Under the pieces are notes generated by a model. The model saw only the letters and a program-made list of their open reading frames with translations. It searched no databases and was not told the DNA's origin. A program made the translations under genes and the position numbers. Below, in pieces: positions 51,851-61,700 of a DNA stretch of 64,000 bases; position 1 is the first letter of the stretch; each line of letters opens with the position of its first letter. The DNA comes from Bifidobacterium vansinderenii (GTDB lineage Bacteria; Actinomycetota; Actinomycetes; Actinomycetales; Bifidobacteriaceae): assembly GCF_002234915.1 (NCBI RefSeq), contig NZ_NEWD01000028.1, forward strand, positions 51,356-115,355, read 5' to 3'.

Positions 51851-52837
51851 TCAGACGCTACGCGGACCGGTGCTTTCGCGGATGACCAGTTTGGTGGGCG
51901 TGCTCTGCACCGGAGTGCCGACGTCGCCCTTGGTGAAGCGCGCCAGCAGCGTGCGTGCGGCCTGCGAGCCGAGCAGTCTGGTGGACCGATGGATCGACGT
52001 CAGCGCCGGCCATGCCAGACGCCCCACGATGTCGTCGTCGATACCGATGATCGAATAGTCGCGTGGGCACTCGTAGCCGTTCTTGCGCATGGCGGCGATG
52101 AATCCGAGCGCCATCATGTCGTTGTAGGCCACCACGGCGCCGGTCGGGTTCTTCAGGTATTCGCGTGCCATCTGGAAGCCGCCCTCGTACGTGGGCATGC
52201 CCGGCCAGAATCGCTTGATCTTCAGCCCCTCCTCGCCGCACGCCTGGGTCAGTTCGTTCCAGCACATGCCGGCAGACCATGAGTGCGCCGGACCGTCGAG
52301 ATAGGTCAGGCGGTCGAATCCGAGTCCCTTGAGATGGGCCGCGGCCTGCTTCATGCCCTGCGACACGTCGGTGATCACGCTGGACACGCCGCGGATCACG
52401 CGGTTGGTCACCACCACCGGCTTGACCTGCGCGCATTTGCGGATCATCGAGTCGGGCATGCGGCTGGACGCCAGGATCACGCCGTCGGCATAGTACACGG
52501 CACGGTCGAACGCCACACGTTCCATGGACGCCGATTCGCATGACTCGCTCACCAGCAGTCCCATGTCCGAACGGGCGCACTCCTGCTGCACACTGCGCAC
52601 GATGTCGGTGAAGAACTGGTTGGTCATGTCGGGCACGACGATGGCCACCAGTCCCTTGTGCCCGCTGGACGGGCGTGATTCGACGGGGATCTCATGGTAT
52701 CCGAGCTCGTCGGCGACCTGGAAGATGCGCTTGGTGGTGGCGGGGCTGACTCGTCCCGGCATGGAAAACGCACGGGATACGGTAGACGGGGATACACCGG
52801 CGGCTTTCGCAATATCGCGAATCGTGACCTTGTTCAT
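51851..52837 (-). CDS. LacI-family transcriptional regulator, paralogue of the 35115 product
   Basis: The 328-residue LacI protein starts MNKVTIRDIAKAAGVSPSTV and has an effector domain with VVPDMTNQFFTDIVRSVQQE, TYLDGPAHSWSAGMCWNE, GAVVAYNDMMALGFIAAMRK and YSIIGIDDDIVGRLAWP. It is close to the regulator at 35115-36131. GGAG lies 5-6 nt before the ATG. The gene is downstream of uxaB/uxaA in the same direction and has its own promoter region, with GCAAACGATAGC as candidate operator. A galacturonate-related effector is inferred. Confidence 0.93.
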   Translation of the reverse strand: MNKVTIRDIAKAAGVSPSTVSRAFSMPGRVSPATTKRIFQVADELGYHEIPVESRPSSGHKGLVAIVVPDMTNQFFTDIVRSVQQECARSDMGLLVSESCESASMERVAFDRAVYYADGVILASSRMPDSMIRKCAQVKPVVVTNRVIRGVSSVITDVSQGMKQAAAHLKGLGFDRLTYLDGPAHSWSAGMCWNELTQACGEEGLKIKRFWPGMPTYEGGFQMAREYLKNPTGAVVAYNDMMALGFIAAMRKNGYECPRDYSIIGIDDDIVGRLAWPALTSIHRSTRLLGSQAARTLLARFTKGDVGTPVQSTPTKLVIRESTGPRSV

Positions 52838-52870
52838 TTCCACTCCATAACAACATAGTGTGCGAACACC

Positions 52871-52882
52871 GCAAACGATAGC
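52871..52882. promoter_or_regulatory. Candidate LacI operator GCAAACGATAGC
   Basis: The imperfect palindrome GCAAACGATAGC lies 34 nt before the LacI start. It shares AAACGATAG with the site at 36281-36292, upstream of the paralogous regulator. Confidence 0.4.
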
Positions 52883-53018
52883 AGTGCTTTTTGGTTCGAG
52901 GCACGTCCTTGTGCCAAGTGTAAGCGCATACCGCACGATATGCGCGTTTTGGCACGACGCGTTCATCGTGTCGTGTCACACGGATGATTCAGACATCGGC
53001 TCCGTCGGATATGCGAAA

Positions 53019-53050
53019 TCGCACCCCGGGGTACACAGGCCGGGGTGCGA
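53019..53050 (-). terminator. Terminator downstream of uxaA
   Basis: TCGCACCCCGG (53019-53029) pairs perfectly with CCGGGGTGCGA (53040-53050), 10-nt loop, 76 nt after the uxaA stop. The tail on the minus strand is short (TTTCGC). Confidence 0.7.
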
Positions 53051-53126
53051 TCAACCGATCAAAGGAAAACAATCGAATCCGCTATGGCGGCTCCTTTCGG
53101 AAAACTGGTGACGGGCGGTCGGACGA

Positions 53127-54698
53127 CTATTCGGTGATGCCGTCCTTGAAGATGGCGATCTCGTGCATGCCGTACTCCTCGTTGCGCGTGATCTCCTCGC
53201 CGTTGACGGTGGCCATCACGTCCTTGATGAAGTCGGGCAGCACGTCCTCCATGTGCTCGCTGAGCAGACGGCCGGCGTTGAAGTCGATCCAGCGCGAATG
53301 CTTGGTGGCGAGCGGCACGTTGGTGGCGACCTTGTACGTGGGCACATAGGTGCCGTACGGGTTGCCACGGCCGGTGGTGAACAGCACGATGTTGCAGCCG
53401 GCGCTGGCGAGCGCGGACGAGGCGACCAGATCGTTGCCCGGCGCCTGCAGCAGAGTCAGGCCGGGTTCGGTGGCCTGATGGCCGTAGGCGATCACGTCGG
53501 TGACCTGGCACTTGCCGCCCTTGCGGATGCAACCGAGGGACTTGTCCTCCAGCGTGGTGATGCCGCCGGCCTTGTTGCCCGGGGACGGGTTCTCACCGAT
53601 CGGCTGGTTGTACTTACGGAAGTAGTCCTTGAAGTTCTTGATCAGGTGGACGACGTCCTCGAAGGTCTTCTCGTCCTTGGCCTGGCTCATGAGCACCTGC
53701 TCGGCGCCGAACATCTCGGGCACCTCGGTGAGCACGACCTTGCCGCCCTGTTCGGCGAGCCATTCGGCGAACTTGCCGACCAGCGGGTTGGCGGTCACGC
53801 CGGACAAGCCGTCGGATCCGCCGCACTTGACGCCCACGGTCAGCTCGTTGATCGGGATCGGCTCGCGATGGTCCTTGAGCGCCACCTCGTTGATCTGCTC
53901 GAGCAGCTTGGCGGCGGTCTCGTACTCGTCGTCCTCGAGCTGGCAGATCATGAACTTCACGCGGTCGGGATCGTAGACGAGTCCGTCCTGCAGGTCCTTC
54001 ACCACTTCGTCGCTCGGCTCGGAGTCCACGCCGCAGCAGCCCATGAGCGGCGTCATTTCGGACTTGAACTGCGGGATCTGGTTGTTCTCGCAGCCGAGGC
54101 CCACCACGAGCACGCCGCCGGCGTTCGGATGCATGGCGATGTCCTGCAGGATGCGCTTGGTCATCTCGTGGTCGCCGCCCAGCTGGGAGCAGCCGTACGG
54201 GTGGTGCGCGATGATGATCGAGTCGAACGCGCCTTTGTCCGGGTGCAGGGCCTCGAACTGCTTGGCGATGTTGTCGCACAGCGAGTTGATGCAGCCGACG
54301 GCGGGCACGATGTACAGGTCGTTGCGGATGCCGACCTTGCCGGTGGCGCGGCGGTATCCCTGAAACGTCAGGTCGCTGGGCTTGCTGCCCGGCTTGACCA
54401 CGTCGGGGACGGGATCGTAGGTGTACTGCAGGTCGGGGCCGAGGTTCGACTTGGTGTTGTGCGTGTGCACCCAGGAGCCCTTGGCGATGTCGCACTTGGC
54501 GTGGCCGATCGAATAGCCGTACTTGATGATCTGCTCGCCCTCGGGAATGTCCTCGATGGCGACCTTGTGACCGCGGCCGACGTCCTCGAGCAGAACGACC
54601 GGTTCGGCAAGGCCCTCCACCACGACGCTTTCGCCCTTCTTCAGGTCGCGGGCGGCGACGGCAACCTTGTCATGCGGATCGAGATGGATGGTATCCAT
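53127..54698 (-). CDS. uxaA: Altronate dehydratase
   Basis: The 523-residue UxaA converts D-altronate to 2-keto-3-deoxygluconate in the galacturonate pathway. The N-terminal SAF-like domain covers about residues 1-90 (HDKVAVAARDLKKGESV, GYSIGHAKCDIAKG). The catalytic part contains GKVGIRNDLYIVPAVGCIN, IAHHPYGCSQLGGDHEMT, VKCGGSDGLSGVTANPLVG and GKCQVTDVIAYG with the Cys residues that bind the iron cofactor. Length fits the family. AAGGAAGG lies upstream of the ATG. It follows uxaB by 87 nt in the same direction, so they are an operon. Confidence 0.95.
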   Translation of the reverse strand: MDTIHLDPHDKVAVAARDLKKGESVVVEGLAEPVVLLEDVGRGHKVAIEDIPEGEQIIKYGYSIGHAKCDIAKGSWVHTHNTKSNLGPDLQYTYDPVPDVVKPGSKPSDLTFQGYRRATGKVGIRNDLYIVPAVGCINSLCDNIAKQFEALHPDKGAFDSIIIAHHPYGCSQLGGDHEMTKRILQDIAMHPNAGGVLVVGLGCENNQIPQFKSEMTPLMGCCGVDSEPSDEVVKDLQDGLVYDPDRVKFMICQLEDDEYETAAKLLEQINEVALKDHREPIPINELTVGVKCGGSDGLSGVTANPLVGKFAEWLAEQGGKVVLTEVPEMFGAEQVLMSQAKDEKTFEDVVHLIKNFKDYFRKYNQPIGENPSPGNKAGGITTLEDKSLGCIRKGGKCQVTDVIAYGHQATEPGLTLLQAPGNDLVASSALASAGCNIVLFTTGRGNPYGTYVPTYKVATNVPLATKHSRWIDFNAGRLLSEHMEDVLPDFIKDVMATVNGEEITRNEEYGMHEIAIFKDGITE

Positions 54699-54785
54699 TG
54701 CTTCAAACCTTCCTTGAAAAACGTGAACGTAGGTACGCGGTCTCTCCCGGCGTGACGGAGGGAGAGACCGCGACGGGCGGGCAGC

Positions 54786-56237
54786 TCAGGCGAGGGCCTT
54801 GATCAGCGGGCGCATGCCCTCGGCCTTGATGGCGTCGAGGTTGGCCTGCACGGCCTCGGCCAGGCCTTCGACCTCGGTGAGGTCCTGACCCCACACGGAG
54901 GCGTCGGCGAGGATCGTCTCGGCGTAGTTGTCGTTCTTGGCGGCGGCCTCGAACTTGGCGACCACGGCCGGGTCGTCGGAGATGTTGACCTTGCCTTCGG
55001 CCAGACCGCCGTAGGTGTAGATCAGACCGGACAGGGCCAGCACCAGACGCTTGGGCAGACCGTTGCCGGCCTTCACGTTGTTGAGCAGCACCGGCAGGCA
55101 GCGGGTCACGTACTTGGCGGCGGAGTTCAGGCCGATGGCGTCAAGCGCGTGCTTGACGAACGGGTTGGCGTAGCGCTCCAACACGGCCTCGGCGAACTTG
55201 TTCAGCTCGTCCTCGGGCAGAGACAGCACCGGGATGATCTCCTCGTGCATCTCCTTCTCGATGAACGGACGCACATCGGGATCGTTCATGGCCTCGCCCA
55301 CGGTGGCCACGCCGGCCAGACGGGCCACGGAGGCGAGCGTGGTGTGCGGGCAGTTCAGCAGGAACACCTTGCGCTCGCGGTACGGCTTGACGGATTCGGG
55401 GGTGACCAGGTCGATGCCGAGCTTCTTGGCCGGCAGCGCCTCGTCGATGGCCTCGGCGTCGCCGGAGATGACCCACAGCAGGAACGGCTCGGCCTTGACC
55501 ATGTTGTTGTCCACGTAGCCCAGCTCGTTCCACAGCTCCTCGGCACGGTCCTTCGGGTAGCCGGGGACGATGCGGTCGACCAGCGTGTTGAAGAACTTGT
55601 TGTCGTTCTCCAGCCAGGTCTTGAAGCCTTCGCCGTAGCCGAACTTGTCGGCCAGTTCGAGCAGGTACTTCTTCAGGGTGTCGCCGTTGTCGGCGATCAG
55701 CTCGCACGGGATGATCAGGAAGCCGGGCAGGCCGTTGTCGTAGCGGCGCTTGAGCAGGTGGATCAACTTGGCCGGGTAGCTCTTCGGCGGCACGGTCTCG
55801 GCGGTGTCGGTCTCGTCGAGCGCGATGCCGGCCTCGGTGGTGTTGGAGATGATGATCTTGGCTTCCGGCTCGTCGGCCAGGGCCAGGTACTCCTCCCAGT
55901 CGTCGACGGCGGACAGGGACTTGCCGATGGAGTCGATCAGCTCACGGGACTGCACCTGCTCGCCGTTCTTCAGACCTTCGAGGACCACGGTGTACAGGTT
56001 GTCCTGGGCGGCGATCTCCTTGGCACGGCCGAAGCCGATCGGTTGCACGATGGCCACGTTGCCACCGAACAGGTCGTTGTTGTTGAGCTGCTGGATCGTC
56101 CAGTCGACGAATGCGCGCAGGAAGTTGCCTTCACCGAACTGGATGACCTTGATCGGACGCTTGGCGGCGTCCGCGGTGGTCAGACCCTTCTCGATGGCGA
56201 CCTCGGCGTTGAGGACAGGAAGATTGTTGTCAGTCAT
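54786..56237 (-). CDS. uxaB: Tagaturonate reductase (altronate oxidoreductase)
   Basis: The 483-residue UxaB reduces D-tagaturonate to D-altronate with NADH. The cofactor motif VIQFGEGNFLRAFVDW is near residue 30, a UxaB hallmark. SNTTEAGIALDE near 130, IVPGYPKDRAEELWN near 225 and RKVFLLNCPHTTLAS near 290 complete the mannitol-dehydrogenase-like fold. AGGAGAAC precedes the ATG at 56237; longer in-frame starts are less likely. ATTGGCAACAA lies about 156 nt upstream. UxaC, which makes tagaturonate from galacturonate, is not in the window. Confidence 0.95.
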   Translation of the reverse strand: MTDNNLPVLNAEVAIEKGLTTADAAKRPIKVIQFGEGNFLRAFVDWTIQQLNNNDLFGGNVAIVQPIGFGRAKEIAAQDNLYTVVLEGLKNGEQVQSRELIDSIGKSLSAVDDWEEYLALADEPEAKIIISNTTEAGIALDETDTAETVPPKSYPAKLIHLLKRRYDNGLPGFLIIPCELIADNGDTLKKYLLELADKFGYGEGFKTWLENDNKFFNTLVDRIVPGYPKDRAEELWNELGYVDNNMVKAEPFLLWVISGDAEAIDEALPAKKLGIDLVTPESVKPYRERKVFLLNCPHTTLASVARLAGVATVGEAMNDPDVRPFIEKEMHEEIIPVLSLPEDELNKFAEAVLERYANPFVKHALDAIGLNSAAKYVTRCLPVLLNNVKAGNGLPKRLVLALSGLIYTYGGLAEGKVNISDDPAVVAKFEAAAKNDNYAETILADASVWGQDLTEVEGLAEAVQANLDAIKAEGMRPLIKALA

Positions 56238-56392
56238 GGTGTGTTCTCCTGCTTTCTGCTTGGTGAAATGCGGGGATGACTCTGCTGCGTTGCGGGGTAT
56301 TGCGGATTCACGAAACACCGTTACAGCTTCGTATTCCAGCACTTCGTCTTGCTGATTCCCAGCGTATGACCGACGTTGCCATCACTATGAAA

Positions 56393-56403
56393 TTGTTGCC
56401 AAT
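56393..56403 (-). promoter_or_regulatory. Promoter motif ATTGGCAACAA, copy 3 (uxaB)
   Basis: On the minus strand this reads ATTGGCAACAA, upstream of uxaB and in the same orientation as the copies before GH28 (17201) and the GPH gene (33551). GGGCAACG lies next to it. Confidence 0.55.
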
Positions 56404-56448
56404 CGTTGCCCTGTTTTGTCCAAAAGTCCACGTCAAGTCTTGACAAAA

Positions 56449-56477
56449 CAAAAGACGCCGGCTATGCGCCGACGTCT
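56449..56477 (-). terminator. Terminator of the mrp gene
   Basis: GACGCCGGC (56454-56462) pairs, with one mismatch, with GCCGACGTC (56468-56476); on the minus strand the stem is followed by TTTTGTTTTG. It separates mrp from the uxaB promoter region. Confidence 0.8.
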
Positions 56478-56506
56478 TCGTCACGGTTTCCTCCGGTCTG
56501 CCGCTC

Positions 56507-57646
56507 CTATCGTTCCATCAGCTGCTTGGCGATGGAGACGAACTCGGCGGCGAGCGGGGTGTCGGCGAGCGTGCCGTCCTCGTTGAGCACCACCGGACGG
56601 CCGGCCTCGCCGTCGATGCGCACCTCGGGCTCGAGCGGCAGGGTGCCCAGCAGCGGCACGTCATGCTTGAGCGATGCGGTGAGCTGCTCGGAGACGCGCC
56701 GGCCACCGCCCTCGCCGAAGATGCGCAGCTTCTCGCCGTTGTGCTCGTAGTAGCTCATGTTCTCGATCACGCCACGCACCGTCATGGGCACCTGCAGGGC
56801 CACGAGTCCGGCGCGCACGGCCACGTCGGAGGCGCTGGGCTGCGGGGTGGTCACCACCACGAGCTCCGCGTTCGGCAGCGCCTGCGCCACGGAGATCGCC
56901 ATGTCGCCGGTGCCCGGCGCCAGATCGAGCAGCAGCACGTCGGGCTCGCCCCACCACACGTCGGACAGGAACTGTTCCAGCGAGCGCTGCAGTCGCGGGC
57001 CGCGCCACAGGATCGCCCGGTCGGCGCCGGCGAACATGCCGATGGAGATGAGCTTGACGCCCCACGCGGTCACGGGCATGAGCATGCCCTTGAGGTTCGT
57101 GGGGTGATCGTGCGTGCCGAACAGCGCGGGCAGCGAGAATCCGTAGATGTCGGCGTCGATGGCCGCGGTGTTGTAGCCGAGCGCCGCGAACGTGGCCGCC
57201 AGGTTCGCGGTGACCGACGACTTGCCCACGCCGCCCTTGCCGGACGCGATGGCGAAGATGCGGGTCTTGGAACCCGGCTTGGTGAACGGGTTCTCCTTGC
57301 GCTGCGCCTTGAGATCGTTGACCAGACCGGTGAGCTTCTCCTGACTCATGGAGCCGACGTCGATGTGCGGGATGAGCGTGGCCGCCGGATAGGAGGTCAC
57401 GGCCTCGTTGATCTTGTCGATGATGGTCTGCGTGAGCGGGCATCCCTCCACGGTGAGCTCCACCTTCACCGTCACGTCCACGATGCTGCGGCCGGAGTCG
57501 ATCACGTCGCGCGGCACCACGTCAATGCCGGTGACCATGCCGAGATCGGTGATGGACTTGCCCAGCTCCGGGTCGATGACCCGGCTCAGCCGCGTACGTA
57601 CGTTGCGTTCGATGACATCGTTCATTCCCACCTGATTCGCGGCCAT
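56507..57646 (-). CDS. mrp: Mrp/ApbC-family P-loop ATPase, iron-sulphur carrier
   Basis: The 379-residue protein has an N-terminal MIP18/DUF59 domain (about 10-100; VIDPELGKSITDLGMV) and a C-terminal Mrp ATPase domain. The P-loop GKGGVGKSSVTANLAAT is near residue 140 and LLLDLAPGTGDMAISVAQ near 240. The CxxC found in Gram-negative Mrp is absent (ENMSYYEHNGEKLRIFGEGG), a form I recall as common in actinobacteria. It delivers Fe-S clusters in the cytosol. GAGGAGGA precedes the ATG at 57646. It is unrelated to the pectin genes. Confidence 0.92.
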   Translation of the reverse strand: MAANQVGMNDVIERNVRTRLSRVIDPELGKSITDLGMVTGIDVVPRDVIDSGRSIVDVTVKVELTVEGCPLTQTIIDKINEAVTSYPAATLIPHIDVGSMSQEKLTGLVNDLKAQRKENPFTKPGSKTRIFAIASGKGGVGKSSVTANLAATFAALGYNTAAIDADIYGFSLPALFGTHDHPTNLKGMLMPVTAWGVKLISIGMFAGADRAILWRGPRLQRSLEQFLSDVWWGEPDVLLLDLAPGTGDMAISVAQALPNAELVVVTTPQPSASDVAVRAGLVALQVPMTVRGVIENMSYYEHNGEKLRIFGEGGGRRVSEQLTASLKHDVPLLGTLPLEPEVRIDGEAGRPVVLNEDGTLADTPLAAEFVSIAKQLMER

Positions 57647-57966
57647 ATCGTCCTCCTCGCAGATCCTCGTCAATCGGGAACCATCGCAAATAATCCATGT
57701 GCCACACTAGCGTGAACCATCGTTCTGTGCCAGATATTCGCACAGGATATCCATACCCACGTCCGCGTGATCTTCGGCCGTCCGATTCCCATGTCCGTCA
57801 TCAGTCGTCCCCGGCCGTCAACCATTTTGTTGCGCCGATCATGGAACACGCGGCTGCGGGACAAGTAAATACGCCCGACCATATGATAAACGTGGATTTT
57901 CGATCACCGTCAACCATCAATCACGCATTGGGCGGACCGTCACGGCCGCCCGGAAACGAGGTAATG
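57647..57966. other. Divergent region between mrp and GH36 genes
   Basis: These 320 bases have no supportable gene. They hold the two divergent promoters. I see GATGGTTC elements near 57677 and 57717 but no clear operator. Confidence 0.45.
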
Positions 57967-60246
57967 ATGCCGAAGTTCTCCCCCATTCCCGCCAGTCCGG
58001 TCGTCGAACGCGCCGAGGGCGTCGCGGCCGACGGCACGCGCATCCGCATCGTATACATGGAGCAGACGGTCGCGAACGTGGCGTTCGCCCTGACGATTCC
58101 CGGCGACGGCATGCCGCGCATCGTGCACTGGGGCCGGCCGATGCCCGCCGCCGGACGCGACACCGCACTGCTGCACGCCTACGATGCGTTGAAGCCGCAG
58201 CGCGTGTCCGGCGCGCTCGACGAGACCGCATGGCCGAGCGTACTGCCCACGCAGGCGGAATCCTGGATCGGCGAGCCGCGGTTCGTGGTGCGCCGCGGCG
58301 GCGTGGAACTGTTCTGCGGGTTCACGGTGACCGACGTGACCGCCGATGTGATCGGCGACGTGCCGACCGTGACGGTGAGCGCCGAGGACGCCGAACAGGG
58401 CGTGCGCGTGCTGTGGACCGCCGAACTCGAACAGGGCGGTCTGATCCGCCAGCACGTCACGGTACGCAATCTCTTCGGCGCCGACGCCGCGCCACTGGAG
58501 ATCGGCAGGGTGGAGCTCGGCTTCGCGCTGCCGGCGAGCGCCACGGAGATCCTGACGGCCACCGGCCACCATCTGCGCGAACGCTCCCCGCAGCGTCAGC
58601 CGCTGACGGTCGGCAGGTTCGAGAAGAACTCGCTGACCGGCCGCCCCGATTTCGATGCGTCGCTGCTGCTGACGGCCGGCGTGCCCGGTTTCGGCTTCGA
58701 GCATGGAGAGGCGTACGCGGTGCACGTGGGCTGGAGCGGCAACTCCTGCCTGTCCGCCGAACGACTGCCGTACACGACCGGTCTGATCGGCGGCGGCGAA
58801 CTGCTGTTCGGCGGCGAGATCGAACTGGACGGCGCCGACGGCGAGGCCGCATACACCACGCCGTGGGTGTACGGTTCGTTCGGCGACGGCCTCAACGAGA
58901 TCGCCGCACGCTTCCACGACCATCTACGCCGACTGCACCCGAACCTGAGCGCCAAGCCGCGTCCGGTGATCCTCAACACGTGGGAGGCCGTGTACTTCAA
59001 CCATGACTTCGACACGTTGAAGGCACTCGCCGACAAGGCCGTCGAGGTGGGTGTGGAGCGCTTCGTGGTGGACGACGGCTGGTTCGGATCCCGCCGCGAC
59101 GACACGTCCGGTCTGGGCGACTGGCAGATCGCGCAGGAGGTGTGGCCGGACGGGCCGAAGAGCCTCAAGGCGCTCGCCGACTATGTGCATGGCGTGGGCC
59201 TGGAGTTCGGCCTGTGGTTCGAGCCGGAGATGGTGAACCCGGATTCGGATGTGGCGCGCGCCCACCCGGAGTGGATTCTCTCCCCCACGGCCGGACGTCT
59301 GCCGATGCAGGGCCGCAGCCAGCAGGTGCTGGATCTGACCAACCCGGATGCCGCCGCGTACATCTTCGACTGCATCGATTCGCTGGTGGGCGAGCTGGGC
59401 ATCGACTACATCAAGTGGGATCACAACAAGCTGGTCACCGAGCCGGGCAGCCGGTTCAGCGGGCGTCCGGCAGTGCACGCGCAGACCGAGGCCGTGTATG
59501 GCATCTGGCGCAGGCTCAAGGAGAATCATCCGGGTCTGGAGATCGAAAGCTGCTCGTCGGGCGGCGGCCGCGTGGATCTGGGCATTCTCGAATACGCGGA
59601 TCGCATCTGGGCGTCGGACTGCGTGGATCCGGTGGAGCGTGCCGACATTCAGCGCTACACGTCGCTGCTGGTGCCGCCGGAGATGATCGGCGAACATGTG
59701 GGCGATTCGCCCGCGCATTCCACGCGCCGCGCCACGAGTCAGGAGATGCGCATGGCCATGGCGTTCTTCGGTCATCTGGGTGTGGAGTGGAATCTGCTGA
59801 AGCAGCCGCAGGAGAATCTTGATCTGCTGGCCGAGTGGATCGCCGAATTCAAGAAGCATCGTGAATGGTTCGCGATCGACGCGATGGTGCATACGGATTC
59901 GCCGGATCCGGCGGTGCGCGTGGACGGCGTGGTCAAGCCGGACCGTTCGGCGGCGATCTACCGGTTCACACAGCTGACCACGTCGGCCACGTATCCGGCG
60001 GCGCCGGTGCGTCTGCCGGGGCTGAAGCCGGATGCGAACTATCTGATCCAGCCGGTTCCGGTGAGTCTGGACATTGAGGGCGCCACGTCGCCGGCACGCG
60101 AGGCGATCGGCAACGGCCAGTCAGCGCTCGGCTGGTGGACGGCCGACGGCACGGTGATGAACGGCGCGCAGCTGGCCTCCTACGGTCTGCGCATGCCGAG
60201 CCTGCACCCGGCCAACGCCGTCCTCTTCTGGGCCATCGAGGTCTGA
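57967..60246 (+). CDS. aga: Alpha-galactosidase (GH36)
   Basis: The 759-residue protein is a GH36 alpha-galactosidase. It has the beta N-domain, then the TIM barrel with VDDGWFGSRRDD near 370, GLWFEPEMVNPDSDV near 420, IDYIKWDHN near 484 (nucleophile Asp) and ESCSSGGGRVDL to WASDCVDP near 535-560 (acid/base Asp). It removes alpha-galactose from raffinose-type sugars or galactosylated glycans. GAGG lies 5 nt before the second ATG at 57967. The gene lies opposite mrp and converges with a ROK regulator gene. Confidence 0.95.
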   Translation: MPKFSPIPASPVVERAEGVAADGTRIRIVYMEQTVANVAFALTIPGDGMPRIVHWGRPMPAAGRDTALLHAYDALKPQRVSGALDETAWPSVLPTQAESWIGEPRFVVRRGGVELFCGFTVTDVTADVIGDVPTVTVSAEDAEQGVRVLWTAELEQGGLIRQHVTVRNLFGADAAPLEIGRVELGFALPASATEILTATGHHLRERSPQRQPLTVGRFEKNSLTGRPDFDASLLLTAGVPGFGFEHGEAYAVHVGWSGNSCLSAERLPYTTGLIGGGELLFGGEIELDGADGEAAYTTPWVYGSFGDGLNEIAARFHDHLRRLHPNLSAKPRPVILNTWEAVYFNHDFDTLKALADKAVEVGVERFVVDDGWFGSRRDDTSGLGDWQIAQEVWPDGPKSLKALADYVHGVGLEFGLWFEPEMVNPDSDVARAHPEWILSPTAGRLPMQGRSQQVLDLTNPDAAAYIFDCIDSLVGELGIDYIKWDHNKLVTEPGSRFSGRPAVHAQTEAVYGIWRRLKENHPGLEIESCSSGGGRVDLGILEYADRIWASDCVDPVERADIQRYTSLLVPPEMIGEHVGDSPAHSTRRATSQEMRMAMAFFGHLGVEWNLLKQPQENLDLLAEWIAEFKKHREWFAIDAMVHTDSPDPAVRVDGVVKPDRSAAIYRFTQLTTSATYPAAPVRLPGLKPDANYLIQPVPVSLDIEGATSPAREAIGNGQSALGWWTADGTVMNGAQLASYGLRMPSLHPANAVLFWAIEV

Positions 60247-60257
60247 GTCCCTGCGTA

Positions 60258-60368
60258 CCCCTTCCTAGGGAGGGGGATGTCACCCGGCCACCCCGCGCCT
60301 GAAACAGTTCTGCAAAATTCCCCCTCCTAGGGAGGGGGATGTCACACACCGTGTGACAGAGGGAGGGA
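60258..60368. repeat. Dispersed intergenic repeat, copy B3
   Basis: CCCTTCCTAGGGAGGG with GATGTCACC, and a second unit CCCCCTCCTAGGGAGGGGG with GATGTCACACACCGTGTGACA and GAGGGAGGG, follow the usual plan between convergent genes. Confidence 0.65.
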
Positions 60369-60405
60369 TCCCAGAGCAGCCAGCCCCGGCATCCCTGCAA
60401 ACCTC

Positions 60406-61647
60406 CTACTCCCCCAGCACATACCGCCGAATGGCGCAGGCGGCCGCCCCCTGCGCCCACCGTTCCCAGTCGGAGCCGAGAATCTCGAACGGCACTGCCG
60501 CCGCCCGGCTGGGACGATATTCGGCTATGCCTTGCCGCACCGATTCGATCTCCATACCAGCCACATACGCGGACTCGCCGGCCACGAACACCTTGAGCGG
60601 CATGGTCAGGTTGGCCACAAGTCCGATCATCACACCAAGCCGGTAGCATTCGCGCATGAGCAGCCGCTTGGCCTGCGGCACGCCGCGTCGCGCATCCCGC
60701 ACGTATTCGTCAAATGATTTCACCGTGCCCATGATCTGCGAGTATTCGTCGGCGAGCGAATCGTTGGTCAGGCACTGCGCGCAGCCGCGGTGACCGCACC
60801 CGCGGAAGCAGCGCGGACCGTCGGGGTCGATGAGCAGGTGTCCGGCCAGACCGAACGTCTTGTCGGCGTGATCTACCACACTGCCGTCCTCCACCAGCCC
60901 GTAGCCGATGCCCGTGCCGATGGTGAGCAGTGCGAAACGAGGCAGGCCCACGCCGGCGCCGAACCAGTGCTCGTACATGAGCAGCGCGTCCAGATCGTTG
61001 TTCGTCACCGTGTCGAGCCCGGTGGCGTTGCGCACCATGGCGGACAGGTCGCACGGTTCGATCCATGAGAGGAACGTCGTCTCATCCACCACGCCGTCGG
61101 TGATATGTGCGCCGATGCCCAGACCGACCATGCACGGTTCGGGCAGGCCGAGCCCGCGCGCATCGGCGCGGCATTCCTCGACCAGTCGCGTAACGACGTC
61201 AGCCACACCGGCCGGCGTGCGATCGGCGAACTCCGTCACATGCGATCCGGCACCGTCGGGCAGCCGGCATTGCGCGTCGACCAGTACCGCCGTGGCGCCG
61301 TCTCCGCGGATCTTCACGCCCACGAAGGTGCGCGCGTCGGCATTCGCCACCAGTGCGGACTGCGGACGACCGCGCTCGCCGGTGCGCTTCCGCGGCTCGA
61401 ACCCGTACGGCAGGTGTCCGGTCGACGTGTCGTCGTCGCCGGTCTCCCGCACCACGCCGAGATACATGAGGTCGGCGATGATGCGCGAAACGGTACCGGC
61501 CGACAGGTCGTGCATCTGCGCGAGCGTGGTGCGGGCGATCGGCCCGTATTCGAGAATGTCCGCGGCGATCCTGCGCATGGCCGGCGAACCGTCGAACCAT
61601 TGTGCGGCACAGTCACCGCGCGTCATCCCGTCGTCATGGTCGGTCAT
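60406..61647 (-). CDS. ROK-family transcriptional regulator
   Basis: The 413-residue protein joins an N-terminal winged helix-turn-helix (ADILEYGPIARTTLAQMHDL near 28-47; SAGTVSRIIADLMYLGVV after it) to a ROK sugar-binding domain. FVGVKIRGDGATAVLVD near 110, LLTIGTGIGYGL near 240 and the zinc-type CFRGCGHRGCAQC near 283 are seen. The ExGH motif reads GLAGH, and the E of the zinc signature is replaced, so sugar kinase activity is doubtful; a repressor is likely. AAAGGGAG precedes the ATG. It converges with the GH36 gene and may control it. Confidence 0.9.
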   Translation of the reverse strand: MTDHDDGMTRGDCAAQWFDGSPAMRRIAADILEYGPIARTTLAQMHDLSAGTVSRIIADLMYLGVVRETGDDDTSTGHLPYGFEPRKRTGERGRPQSALVANADARTFVGVKIRGDGATAVLVDAQCRLPDGAGSHVTEFADRTPAGVADVVTRLVEECRADARGLGLPEPCMVGLGIGAHITDGVVDETTFLSWIEPCDLSAMVRNATGLDTVTNNDLDALLMYEHWFGAGVGLPRFALLTIGTGIGYGLVEDGSVVDHADKTFGLAGHLLIDPDGPRCFRGCGHRGCAQCLTNDSLADEYSQIMGTVKSFDEYVRDARRGVPQAKRLLMRECYRLGVMIGLVANLTMPLKVFVAGESAYVAGMEIESVRQGIAEYRPSRAAAVPFEILGSDWERWAQGAAACAIRRYVLGE

Positions 61648-61700
61648 GCGTCGCTCCCTTTATGGTGTTCTCGCCGGGTCGCTCGTCCTCGATCGTGGTC

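Noticed and set aside
56507..57646. Missing CxxC motif in Mrp as a defect.
   Set aside because: From what I know of the family, many actinobacterial Mrp proteins have this form; the P-loop and other motifs are intact.
53163..57715. Long plus-strand frames opposite uxaA, uxaB and mrp.
   Set aside because: Same antisense composition. The minus-strand frames match UxaA, UxaB and Mrp over their full length.
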